Below, piece by piece: positions 45,701 to 54,700 of a stretch of 64,000 nt of DNA (within the stretch, counting starts at the first letter, position 1; every line of letters starts with the position of its first letter). The position numbers and the translations under genes are program-made. Origin of the DNA: Steromphala cineraria (lineage: Eukaryota; Mollusca; Gastropoda; Trochida; Trochidae); the NCBI GenBank assembly GCA_916613615.1, contig OU744726.1:21207515-21271514 (forward strand), written 5' to 3'. The notes beneath the pieces were generated by a model. That model saw only the letters and a list, made by a program, of their open reading frames with translations, was not told the DNA's origin and did no database searches.

Positions 45701-47187
45701 TTTCAATATTTATTGGCAGTAAAGAGTTAAAGTTAAGGCGTATTTTTTCTAGATATGTTAGTAGGCATGTAACCAACACACATTTTAACCATATTTAGTA
45801 GCGTTTTATAAAGATCAAAGGCACTGCTACCATTTATTCCGTTGTAATTTTTGAATGACGTCATAAAGTAATGGTTCATGACGTCAATATAAAACTATAC
45901 TATGACGTTACTTGAAAGGGTTCTGGTCTCCGATTTCGAGCTTTAACTATTGTAGTGTAGGTAAATAATATAATGCAAAGCTCATGATTGTTTGGGCAAC
46001 TGTATTTATCAAATAACTCATTGCATGAACGTTATGAAAATGATGATTGTTGTATTTTCATTATTTAACCTTATTGTGAAGAAAACATTGGGTTGGACAA
46101 CAATAACTAAATCAGAATTAAAAAAAGACTAAAAGAATTATCAGCAATCTTTGGGGAAATAACCTTTATACTGTATACTGTTTAAAGCAATTAAAAATCA
46201 AAACGTCTGTGATTTATAAGTAAACATTGTTCTTGTTTAATGATATCTTCCATTTTATGTTTCAAAACAGTGTATCTTATTTTTTATAAAGAACATGATA
46301 AAAAATGAGGCATAGAGTTGGTTGGGTTTATAGCATAGGTACTAGTAAAAATGATTAACTTGAACAAATTCGTTAGAAGACTCGACCAAAGAACCGATTA
46401 GAATCACACAACTATCTTTGGTTGTCACAAGAAGGCGTTCCTGGTAGCAAACACCTTACTACCTTATTGGAACTCGATTTTGTCGAAGTCTCAGTTGATT
46501 GATGGATAAAGTTTTTTTTACAGCCAATGGAGTGATATGTTCCTGACTATAAGGCAGTGGGTTATTTTAGAAAAAAAATAAAGAAATTGTACTTTATCCG
46601 ATAGCGTCACAGTAAGGGTATTTTCCACACCATGTATAACAAAGAACATGCAACTTGCATTAGGACGATTTCATACTTCCTACACACATCTTCATCGACC
46701 AACAAACGCATAAATAAACGCATCCTTTTCACTTAAGGGGTAGAAAATATTGACAAGTAACTCAGCATTAGAAGTATATCTTGACACGGGCATAGATCAA
46801 TTATTACCAGTTATTTTAAATTATCATTTATTAATTATATATTGATTATTATAAGTGTGCATTTTGAAATGTATCACAAACCCTCTTGGTAATCATAATA
46901 GATATAACCATTCTTGAAAATTAAAGAATGCTCATTTGTTTTCTCAAAAATTAATGATTACCCCTGATAATTATTCATGAACAAAAAACAAATCTTGATT
47001 TTCCAAAATAAAAATAAAACATTTATGAAACTAGAACACCGTTCTTAAGCAAACTAAATAAAACTAAAAGCCATCCAATCTAACATTCATAGATATAAAC
47101 CATGAAATATAAGTCGTCAAAATCAATTATAAGTTATGCAATTCAGAGGCGGGGTGTTTAGGGAGATATCAACCTCTCACTTTGTTC
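45701..47187. other. Intergenic, no gene recognised
   Basis: AT-rich. Near its right end AATTCAGAGGCGGGGTGTTT at 47,149 mirrors, inverted, a sequence at the far side of the next retrotransposon (about 52,833-52,850). Confidence 0.45.
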
Positions 47188-47332
47188 AGAATCAGAATCG
47201 TTTTATTCCATAAGACCACCAAAGGTGGTATAAGAATACAGTACAATGTATAATGTAGCATACATAGCATGACAAGATGACAATTATAAAATAGAAGTAT
47301 TGGACACTCGTGCTAGAGAACAGTGACATTGG

Positions 47333-50300
47333 TCATGATACTTTACTTGTTATTATATTTATAAAGGTTGAGAGTGATTTCAAAATCTTTCTTTCCTTGG
47401 AGGAGAAAAGTAGTTTGTATGAGATCAAGTTTGGGTATTTAACAAATTTACTTGGTAAAAGATTGTTTCTTTCGGTATCAAACGCAGTACAGCGAAAAAT
47501 GTAATGTAATTCATCTGCTATCGCTGGTGAATTACATAATTTACAGGTTCTATTTTCTTTGGGTGTGTTGGTCCAGCGACCCTTTTCAATTGGTAGTTTG
47601 TGATTGGTGGTCCTGAATTTAAGTATGGGATAAGCAATCGATTTCGGAAGATAAAGATAGTATTCAAAGGTTGGATTGTTTTTGAGATATTTATAGTAAA
47701 AACCTTTGGAGCTGTTATCAATCGCACTTTGCCATGACTGATAAAATTGATCACTAAGGACCATGTCTACCGTATTGGTTAGCCATTGTCTGTCATACAG
47801 ATTTGGAGATACTAGTACAAATGAAAGGCCACAATTGTTTAAAATTGATTCAATGTGGTTAACCCATGGCGATCGATAGTCGCAAGATACATCTGAAGAG
47901 ATTAAAGTTAGCATATCACATGATAACTTATTGTCTTCTGATACATGTTTATGCCAGAAGTTAATTATTCTTTTAGCTATCTGAATTTCTAATGGTTTTC
48001 TACCTAGTTCGCCATATACCATAAAATTTGGTGTAGATATCTTAAGGCCTGCTGCCAACTTCAAGAACTTCAGATGTACCTTTTCTAGGACATTTACATT
48101 TGTATGGCCCCAGATTTCTGCACCATACAGTAGTATCGGGAGAATCATTACATCAAATGCTTTTATAATACAATCAATCGGTAGGTCAAGGTTACGAGCA
48201 TTTCTTAAAAGAATATACATACACTTAGTGGCATTCGCAGCTAATGTTTTCAAACCAAGGGTAAATTTTCTATTTTTGTTAAATACAAATCCAAGATAAC
48301 AGTAATTGTCAACAATCTCAATTTCATGTTCCTCGATGTAGAATGATAACTTATTAACCCTTCTTTTGCCGCTCCCAAATATAACTATTTTAGTCTTCTT
48401 GTTATTTATATCTAGTTTCCATTTATCACAATATTTTTTGAAACAGTCCAGTGAATGTTGCAAAGATTTCGGACTTGTAGCAAACAAAACCGTATCATCG
48501 GCATAGAGCAGTAGCAACAATTTTATATACATCAAGGCATCATCATTCGAACAAAAAACATTCACGCCTTCACACTTGTGACGTTTCATCCACTGCTCAA
48601 TATCATTGAGGTACATACAAAATAATAAAGGAGACAGGTTTTCACCTTGCCGAACTCCGGAATGACTTGGGAAATAATCAGAAACGTTATCTTTTAGTTG
48701 TATACATGATTTGATATTCTGATACATATTTTTGACTAGGGTAAGAAATCTACCGGTGATTCCATTATTGAATAGTTTTGACCACAGCCCGGCTCTCCAA
48801 ACATTATCGAATGCTTTGGAGAAATCTATAAACGCACAATAAAGTTTCTGTTTACTATGTTTCAGTATATCTGTTACCATTGTCATTACATACATATTAT
48901 CAATAGTTGAGTAACCGGCTCTAAAGCCTGCTTGGCATTTAGATAATAGTGCGTTAGACTCCAAGTATTCAGTAAGTCTAGCATTCAATACACCTGTAAA
49001 AAATTTACCGAGGCAGCTAAGAATGGTAATAGGGCGATATGAATTTGTATCTGTTTTGGCACCTTTACCTTTGTAAATTGGTTTTATAACTCCTGTTAAC
49101 CACTCTTCGGGGATGAAGCCCGTGTCCATTATCAAGTTAAACAGGTTTACCAGGCAAGGGCCTATTATGTGCATTGAGTCAATGATGAAGTCGTTTTCAA
49201 TTTGGTCTAACCCGGCAGCTTTGTTACGTTTAAGCTTTTTAACTACATTTAACAATTCATCTTGGGTAAAATCTTTATTAAGGATATCATTATCAAGTTC
49301 AAGTTCATGATTATCCTTATCTACATTACCAGAGTGCCGATTTGAATTTAGATGTTCATAAAAAGAGAAGAATTCATCGAGACTTGGAGAGTCTTCTTTG
49401 CCGGTATTTGTGCGCGTTTTATTATTAAGAGCGCGCCAGAATTCTCTAGGTGACTTACGTTGTTGAAATCTAAACATCTCACAGACTTTTTCTTTGTGTT
49501 TTCTTAAGTGTTTTTTCATACACTTTTTATATTCTTTAGTAGCATAACGTAGGTACGAATGATTCACAGAGGTTTTATGTTTTTTATAACGTTTTCTAGC
49601 TTTACAGTAATATTTTCTTTTGGAATTGCATTCTTTTCCAAACCATGGTTTATTAACTTTTCTCCGATTTGGTAAAACCTTTTGCGTCATAGATCTGACA
49701 CCAAATGTTTTGCGCGCTGCATCAACAAGACTACTAGTTAGTTTTGAAGTTGCTTCTTTTATGACGTCAGAAACATTACTTTTCCCACATAGTGCCTCTG
49801 CTGTAAGTACTGTAAGATTTTTAATCAGTTCAGTGTCAATATGCGAACGGTATAGCTCGGTTTTACCTCGGTCATATCGTTTTGGTTTTTCAATGATAGG
49901 TGCATTTAGTTCTTGTTCGTTCTTATTGTGTTGCACAATGCCAGAGACCGAAAATAATAATGGACAGTGTACGTCTGAGAAAAGCGAAGAAAATGGTTCA
50001 ACTTTCATATTTTGTAACATCTGCAGGCATTTCGGGGACGCGAGGAGGTAGTCAATTATACTGAGATCTTTACAAGTATAGTCTCCGACTAGTGCGTCCT
50101 CTCCGATTCGTCCATTACAAATAAATAAATTGAAATGTTGGCATAGTTCGATTAGCGATTTACCGTAATTATTCACTCGCTTGTCTTTTGTTGCACGTAT
50201 TCGAGGTATATTCAAATCGTTTAGATTAGTCTCGGGGTCGAACTCACGCGACAACTCGTCAAGGTTCATATCTAATGCATCTAGAATGTTTTCATCCAGT

Positions 50301-51565
50301 TTTGAGTAATCAATCATTGACCCTGTTCTGGCATTAAAATCTCCTACAACTAACACTAGTTCTGTCTCGGAAAACATGAACAGGAGCGATCGTTCTAGCT
50401 CTACAAACATATCTGTGGAAGCATACCGTGAACCTTCTGGCGGCAAATATACAACACCAATAATCATATCTTGGTCGACATTAAGGAGCTCCTTAGATAT
50501 CCTAAACCAGATGGAATATTCATCTTGATGATCTTCAAGAGGGGATACATATGAGGAATACTTATCTCTTACCGCCAATCCCAAACCACCAGAGCGCCTA
50601 AGGCCAGTAAGCCTATGTTTTAGGATCAATCTATATCCTTCTATACATATATCATCTAAATTGTCAGTTTTAGTCTCTTGTAGGCATATAATGTCAAACT
50701 TATTTATAAAATCTGTAAAGTCAGGATAATTCAGACGGCTTCTTAAACCGCAGACATTTAAACTCATGCAATTAACACCATTCATACAGTCAAAGGATGT
50801 AGCAGTACAGCCTTCACCAAGGGAAGTCCTTCTACCAGAACACAACTTCTCATAGAGTTGTGATGGCGATTTTACAGGGGTATCAAGTGTATTATGAATG
50901 TTACATTTAAGGTTTACATCATTACCTCTTTCACTGTGATTTCCAGAAGGGGTCATTGCATAATTCATACATACAACATCGATAGTATTGTCACAAGCCG
51001 TGTGAGAAGCGGTGTCATGGGGAGTAGATGGTTTACAAATATTAGCAGTATCGTTGTAACATGTAGAGTATACATAAGACAAGTGGTTTGCCGATTTTAA
51101 ATTCGTGGTTATGCTTGTGTCAATATCAACTTCATTTGGAATAGTTACAGTATCAACAATATCAATTTCACCAAAAGTATGACAAGTGTTAGACTGAAGA
51201 TCGTTAGTTTGTGGTTCAACAGATTTAACATCGTTAGTTCTATCACTGGTTTCATTATTGAAATGTTCAGAATGTCTCACATGATTTGACGTGTCGAGTG
51301 TATCATACCCTAGAGTAGCGCACGTGGACGGGGAGTGATCCGAGCAGTCATCACCGGGAGTACATGTGGGCATATGCAGCGTTGAATTAATGTCCGTTCG
51401 GTTTTTAGTGTTCAACGTTTTACATGAATCATAACAAATATGCATATTAAAGTTCTTAGCATTACACTTGCCCATTTGTCGAGTTACACAATGCTGTGGG
51501 TTGTTGCTCGGGTCATCCCGTCTCTCAGTAGGCCTACACGTTTCACCCTGCACACACTCTCGTGC
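47333..51565 (-). CDS. ORF2: APE endonuclease and reverse transcriptase
   Basis: The frame opens directly after the ORF1 stop and runs 1,410 codons; the first ATG is at 51,475. Residue numbers count from a GTG at 51,553. About 260 residues rich in Thr, Asn, Asp, His and Cys come first. Then APE endonuclease: SLNVCGLRSR (264-273), ICLQETKTD (289-297), VVGDFNARTG (402-411), SIIDYLL (498-504), SDVHCPLLF (526-534). RT: NKAAGLDQI (777-785), YRPITILSCLGKFF (839-852), FIDFSKAFD (908-916), GVRQGENLSPLLF (966-978), YADDTV (1017-1022). A CX2C...HX4C motif (CKLC...ELHYIFRC) lies near the C-terminus. All catalytic motifs look intact. SDVH in place of SDH is an oddity. It nicks target DNA and primes reverse transcription of its own RNA. 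Confidence 0.93.
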   Translation of the reverse strand, partial: ARECVQGETCRPTERRDDPSNNPQHCVTRQMGKCNAKNFNMHICYDSCKTLNTKNRTDINSTLHMPTCTPGDDCSDHSPSTCATLGYDTLDTSNHVRHSEHFNNETSDRTNDVKSVEPQTNDLQSNTCHTFGEIDIVDTVTIPNEVDIDTSITTNLKSANHLSYVYSTCYNDTANICKPSTPHDTASHTACDNTIDVVCMNYAMTPSGNHSERGNDVNLKCNIHNTLDTPVKSPSQLYEKLCSGRRTSLGEGCTATSFDCMNGVNCMSLNVCGLRSRLNYPDFTDFINKFDIICLQETKTDNLDDICIEGYRLILKHRLTGLRRSGGLGLAVRDKYSSYVSPLEDHQDEYSIWFRISKELLNVDQDMIIGVVYLPPEGSRYASTDMFVELERSLLFMFSETELVLVVGDFNARTGSMIDYSKLDENILDALDMNLDELSREFDPETNLNDLNIPRIRATKDKRVNNYGKSLIELCQHFNLFICNGRIGEDALVGDYTCKDLSIIDYLLASPKCLQMLQNMKVEPFSSLFSDVHCPLLFSVSGIVQHNKNEQELNAPIIEKPKRYDRGKTELYRSHIDTELIKNLTVLTAEALCGKSNVSDVIKEATSKLTSSLVDAARKTFGVRSMTQKVLPNRRKVNKPWFGKECNSKRKYYCKARKRYKKHKTSVNHSYLRYATKEYKKCMKKHLRKHKEKVCEMFRFQQRKSPREFWRALNNKTRTNTGKEDSPSLDEFFSFYEHLNSNRHSGNVDKDNHELELDNDILNKDFTQDELLNVVKKLKRNKAAGLDQIENDFIIDSMHIIGPCLVNLFNLIMDTGFIPEEWLTGVIKPIYKGKGAKTDTNSYRPITILSCLGKFFTGVLNARLTEYLESNALLSKCQAGFRAGYSTIDNMYVMTMVTDILKHSKQKLYCAFIDFSKAFDNVWRAGLWSKLFNNGITGRFLTLVKNMYQNIKSCIQLKDNVSDYFPSHSGVRQGENLSPLLFCMYLNDIEQWMKRHKCEGVNVFCSNDDALMYIKLLLLLYADDTVLFATSPKSLQHSLDCFKKYCDKWKLDINNKKTKIVIFGSGKRRVNKLSFYIEEHEIEIVDNYCYLGFVFNKNRKFTLGLKTLAANATKCMYILLRNARNLDLPIDCIIKAFDVMILPILLYGAEIWGHTNVNVLEKVHLKFLKLAAGLKISTPNFMVYGELGRKPLEIQIAKRIINFWHKHVSEDNKLSCDMLTLISSDVSCDYRSPWVNHIESILNNCGLSFVLVSPNLYDRQWLTNTVDMVLSDQFYQSWQSAIDNSSKGFYYKYLKNNPTFEYYLYLPKSIAYPILKFRTTNHKLPIEKGRWTNTPKENRTCKLCNSPAIADELHYIFRCTAFDTERNNLLPSKFVKYPNLISYKLLFSSKERKILKSLSTFINIITSKVS

Positions 51566-52687
51566 CTATGCTGGCCTCGTTCTGGGGCCTGCTGCTGTCA
51601 ACTTCCCGCGTTGACTTTGAGGGGCACGATAGGGTGGTGGCATAGACGGATCGTGTAATCTTCCATTTATATAGAGCTTGTCAACTACCAGTGAAGCTTT
51701 ATTCCCTTGACTCCTTGCTGATTTGAATACTGGCATAAGGATTTCTCGGCGATACTGGCTGATTTCCTCAGGAAACTGTTCATTTATTCCGTAAGTTGTG
51801 CCTTTCAGCTTGTATCCACACCGTTTCACGGAGTCACGTTCCCGGGTTACAAGAAACTTTGCTATTATAGGACGTGGTTTGCTATCCTGTTGATTTGTTG
51901 ATCTCCTGACACCTATCCTATGAACCCTCTTGAATTGGAGATTTGAGCTATCCATTCCAAGCTTATCTTCAATGAACTCTCGTAGCGTTGTTTCACAATC
52001 TTCAGTTGCTTTATCACCTGTGCCTGCAGGGGCCTCAGGTATGTTTACAAATATGAGATTGTCCCGCATAGAGCGTGTTCTTTGGTCAATCAAGTTTTCC
52101 CTCAAACGAACCTGTTCTTCTCTAATCTCATCAATCGAGCCCAAAGAATCTTTCAGTGTTTTCACATCCTGTTCCATCGCAACTTTTGAGTTGCGCCATT
52201 CATCAAAATCATCACTAAGAAATCGTGTTGACTTTTCAAGTTCATTTACTTGGTTTTTGATAGTATCTATGCTTTGAACTTTTAGCTCCAGCCCAGCAAC
52301 CCTAGATTTAATGTCATTCACATTTGATTCGATAACGTCAAGTTTGAGGAGAGACCTCTCAATACTTTCGAGTTTTGCTAGGATAATTGAGTTCGAGTCA
52401 GCTGGTGTTGACATCGTATGGGGCGGTTGGGGTAAGTATGATAGTTGATACTGACCGTTTGGAGTTGTGAATCCATACTGGGGATGTGGTACCTGAGGGG
52501 GAGTATACACCGTGTTCAGAGAGTCACGAATAACGTCACTAGTACTCACATCTAGACCACTGGACGCAGGATTCATGACTTGCGGTGCAGACGGGCTGTC
52601 CGTGTCTGTGCAGTCAGTAGATGAAGATTCCTTTTTACGCTTATTTCTTTTATTTTCCTTCTTAGTTTTCTTTGAGGGGTTAGTCAT
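51566..52687 (-). CDS. ORF1 RNA-binding protein of the non-LTR element
   Basis: 373 aa from the first ATG at 52,687; an open frame reaches 52,750 but only through a TTG. Order: very basic start (SKKTKKENKRNKRKKE); Ser/Pro-rich region; heptad-rich coiled coil at about residues 105-200; RRM-like domain with DNLIFVNIPE and FKRVHRIG; C-terminal region with GINEQFPEEISQYRR and DKLYINGR. This is the coiled-coil, RRM and CTD plan of L1-type ORF1 proteins, which trimerise, coat element RNA and act as nucleic-acid chaperones. Its TAG stop at 51,568-51,566 is in the same frame as ORF2, with no other stop between. Confidence 0.88.
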   Translation of the reverse strand: MTNPSKKTKKENKRNKRKKESSSTDCTDTDSPSAPQVMNPASSGLDVSTSDVIRDSLNTVYTPPQVPHPQYGFTTPNGQYQLSYLPQPPHTMSTPADSNSIILAKLESIERSLLKLDVIESNVNDIKSRVAGLELKVQSIDTIKNQVNELEKSTRFLSDDFDEWRNSKVAMEQDVKTLKDSLGSIDEIREEQVRLRENLIDQRTRSMRDNLIFVNIPEAPAGTGDKATEDCETTLREFIEDKLGMDSSNLQFKRVHRIGVRRSTNQQDSKPRPIIAKFLVTRERDSVKRCGYKLKGTTYGINEQFPEEISQYRREILMPVFKSARSQGNKASLVVDKLYINGRLHDPSMPPPYRAPQSQRGKLTAAGPRTRPA

Positions 52688-52788
52688 CACCACTACTTCA
52701 GCATTGGCTAGGTAAACTGTATTTCTAGACCAGTAAAAGTCACTTTTCAATCAAATATATCGGAGCGCGCGAAACACACATGCTCTCG

Positions 52789-52818
52789 CCGCCATCTTGT
52801 CACGTGATATATCACGTG
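52789..52818 (-). promoter_or_regulatory. Possible internal promoter: YY1-like site and CACGTG palindrome
   Basis: Read on the element's strand: the palindrome CACGTGATATATCACGTG (52,801-52,818) and then CAAGATGGCGGCGA (52,799-52,786). CAAGATGGCGGC matches the YY1 motif that positions initiation in mammalian L1. It lies about 105 bp before the ORF1 ATG. The ATG within it opens a 14-codon upstream frame ending in TGA. Function is inferred. Confidence 0.5.
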
Positions 52819-52840
52819 TTATGCGACGAGCCCACATACC

Positions 52841-53310
52841 CCGCCTTTGAATGGTATAAGGAATTTATCTTACCGAATGTTTAAACATAGCGCATTTAAT
52901 ATGAAGATAAATGAAAACGTTAACTGCGTAAACACTTTGACTTTAGTTTGCTTAAAGTTACATATCGGTTGATCAAAAGAAACTAGCTTGATCATGTGTT
53001 CGAGGTAACATACATTGTAAACTTTTTTGTGCCGGGGTATAAATAATTTACTCTCCCGCTCAACAGGGTGATATCAGTATTTAACCAGGGTCACGTGGAC
53101 CAATCAGAGATGTGATATATCTTTATAACATTACTGATAATAAAATACAATCATTCATGAAAGTGACATAAAATTCAAGTGTAATTCAAATTTAAACATA
53201 TTTCGTTGTGTCATCATCAATCAAAAAACAATTAAACATATCACACGTACCAGCATAGACCAAAAATGGACAAATATTGTTGAAAAAAAGTTATCAAAGA
53301 CTGTGGAAAG
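52841..53310. other. Intergenic, no feature recognised
   Basis: AT-rich stretch between the retrotransposon and the GCGGTAA-type block. Nothing beyond the inverted AGGCGGGGT match noted at its left edge. Confidence 0.45.
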
Positions 53311-53524
53311 GTTATTACATTTTACCGCATATTGTATTATTATTTACCGCACCTTTTAGTAACATCTTACCGCACCCCCTTATTACATTTTACCGCACCT
53401 ATTTTTATTACATTTTACCGCAATTTTGTTACAATTTACCGCAGTATTACATTTTACCGCGTTTTTATTACAATTTACCGCAGTTATTACATCTTACCGC
53501 GTTTATTACATCTTACGTCGTAAC
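53311..53524 (-). repeat. GCGGTAAAWTGTAATA cluster, minus orientation, copy 1
   Basis: Starts GTTATTACATTTTACCGC and ends TTACGTCGTAAC. It has nine to ten copies of TATTACATTTTACCGC or TACAATTTACCGC at 17-30 bp spacing, the reverse complement of the block at 38.1 kb. It is followed by AGACCCTGTTGCCCCTAAT, the same dispersed repeat that hosts the 38.1-kb block. Confidence 0.9.
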
Positions 53525-53643
53525 AGACCCTGTTGCCCCTAATATAGGCAACAGGATCTTTCAAAGCAATTTTCATCTTCTTTTCCTGAAGTATAAGGCC
53601 TAGAAAACTCAAACTTGTCGCCTTTATACTTAATTTTAAGATT

Positions 53644-53788
53644 GTTATTACATTTTACCGCACCTATTTTTATTACATTATACCGCAATTTTGTTACAAT
53701 TTACCGCAGTATTACATTTTACCGGGTTTTATTACAATTTACCGCAGTTATTACATCTTACCGCGTTTATTACATCTTACGTCGTAAC
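53644..53788 (-). repeat. GCGGTAAAWTGTAATA cluster, minus orientation, copy 2
   Basis: A shorter copy (about six motifs) with the same ends, GTTATTACATTTTACCGC and TTACGTCGTAAC, 120 bp after copy 1. Motif order closely follows the right part of copy 1, so one is probably a local duplicate of the other. Confidence 0.9.
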
Positions 53789-53861
53789 AGCAGAATTGAC
53801 GGTGAAGCCTGATGAGCTACAGAGCCAATGGCTCTACAATGTAGTTTTGATGACTGTGTAT

Positions 53862-54047
53862 GATCCACTTGACTGCTGCTGCAATTTTAAGTTACAAGAT
53901 TCATTTTGATAATGACTTTGTATGATCCACTTGACTGCTGCTGCAGGTTTATGTTACATGATGCATTTTGATAATGACTTTGTATGAACAACTTGACTGC
54001 AGCTGCAGTTTTAAACATCATATAACCACAAACATATGTTACTATTT
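53862..54047. repeat. 62-bp tandem repeat, three copies, with a detached piece at 54.6 kb
   Basis: Units start at 53,862, 53,924 and 53,986: ACTTGACTGCTGCTGCA, then TTTAAGTTACAAGATGCA and TTTTGATAATGACTTTGTAT. One to two more units lie at about 54,610-54,700, separated by 560 bp of unrelated sequence that may be an insertion. Confidence 0.88.
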
Positions 54048-54609
54048 TCTTTTGAATATATGAATGTCTGATTAAATATTTTATAGTGCGTCAAAGGTCG
54101 CTACTCAATTACGTTCAGTTGAGTAATTAAAGCCGTTTTTGAATGGCACTTTTGATGGGCAGCTAGATCTGTCTCACGACAGACCATTGAATGCATGACT
54201 GGTCACACGCCCATTTTGTGACGTCATATACAGAATGATTGCAACGAGCTATATGAATTTATCAGAACGAGATCACCAAATAAAACCCAATAATAGACGA
54301 TTTTCAGAAAATGTTAACTGCTCAGTTGCATAAGTATCCACATCACTGGTAAATAAACAATTATTTAAGGCGGTATTTCAGTTGATATAATGATGCGCGA
54401 CTCTGTGTAGTCTGTTTATTCCGTCACACCCGCGCGAGTTTTATGGCCTCTATTCCAGGTAGGTTTTTTACAGCTGGTAATTACGCGGTCTTAATAAAAG
54501 GCTAATTAAAGGTGTTTGTTGGACGAATTGGCAAAAAGCAGACCCAGTTCTTATTTAGTTGAACTATATTTGAAAGTAAATCGAAAAGTGATAAAGTCGA
54601 GGTTAGCGG
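54048..54609. other. Unrelated segment inside the 62-bp repeat
   Basis: No coding frame. It contains the stem TACTCAATTACG / CAGTTGAGTA near 54,100 and otherwise nothing recognised. Confidence 0.4.
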
Positions 54610-54700
54610 TTGTTTAAGTTACAAGATGCATTTTATGATGACTTTGTATGAACAACTTGACTGCTGCTCCAGTTTTAAGTTACAAGATGCATTATTTGAT

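Larger units (their letters stand above)
47188..52815 (-). mobile_element. Non-LTR retrotransposon with two ORFs, apparently complete
   Basis: On the minus strand: 5' untranslated region with a YY1-like site at about 52,795, ORF1 (52,687-51,566), ORF2 (to 47,333), a 3' untranslated region with AATAAA at 47,202-47,207 and a short (ATTCTG)n tail at about 47,188-47,200. Both frames are intact, so this copy is young and may be autonomous. The exact 5' end and target duplication were not identified; the length of about 5.6 kb is approximate. Confidence 0.87.

Noticed and set aside
51566..52750. ORF1 starting at 52,750
   Set aside because: That codon is TTG; the first ATG at 52,687 begins the typical basic N-terminus.
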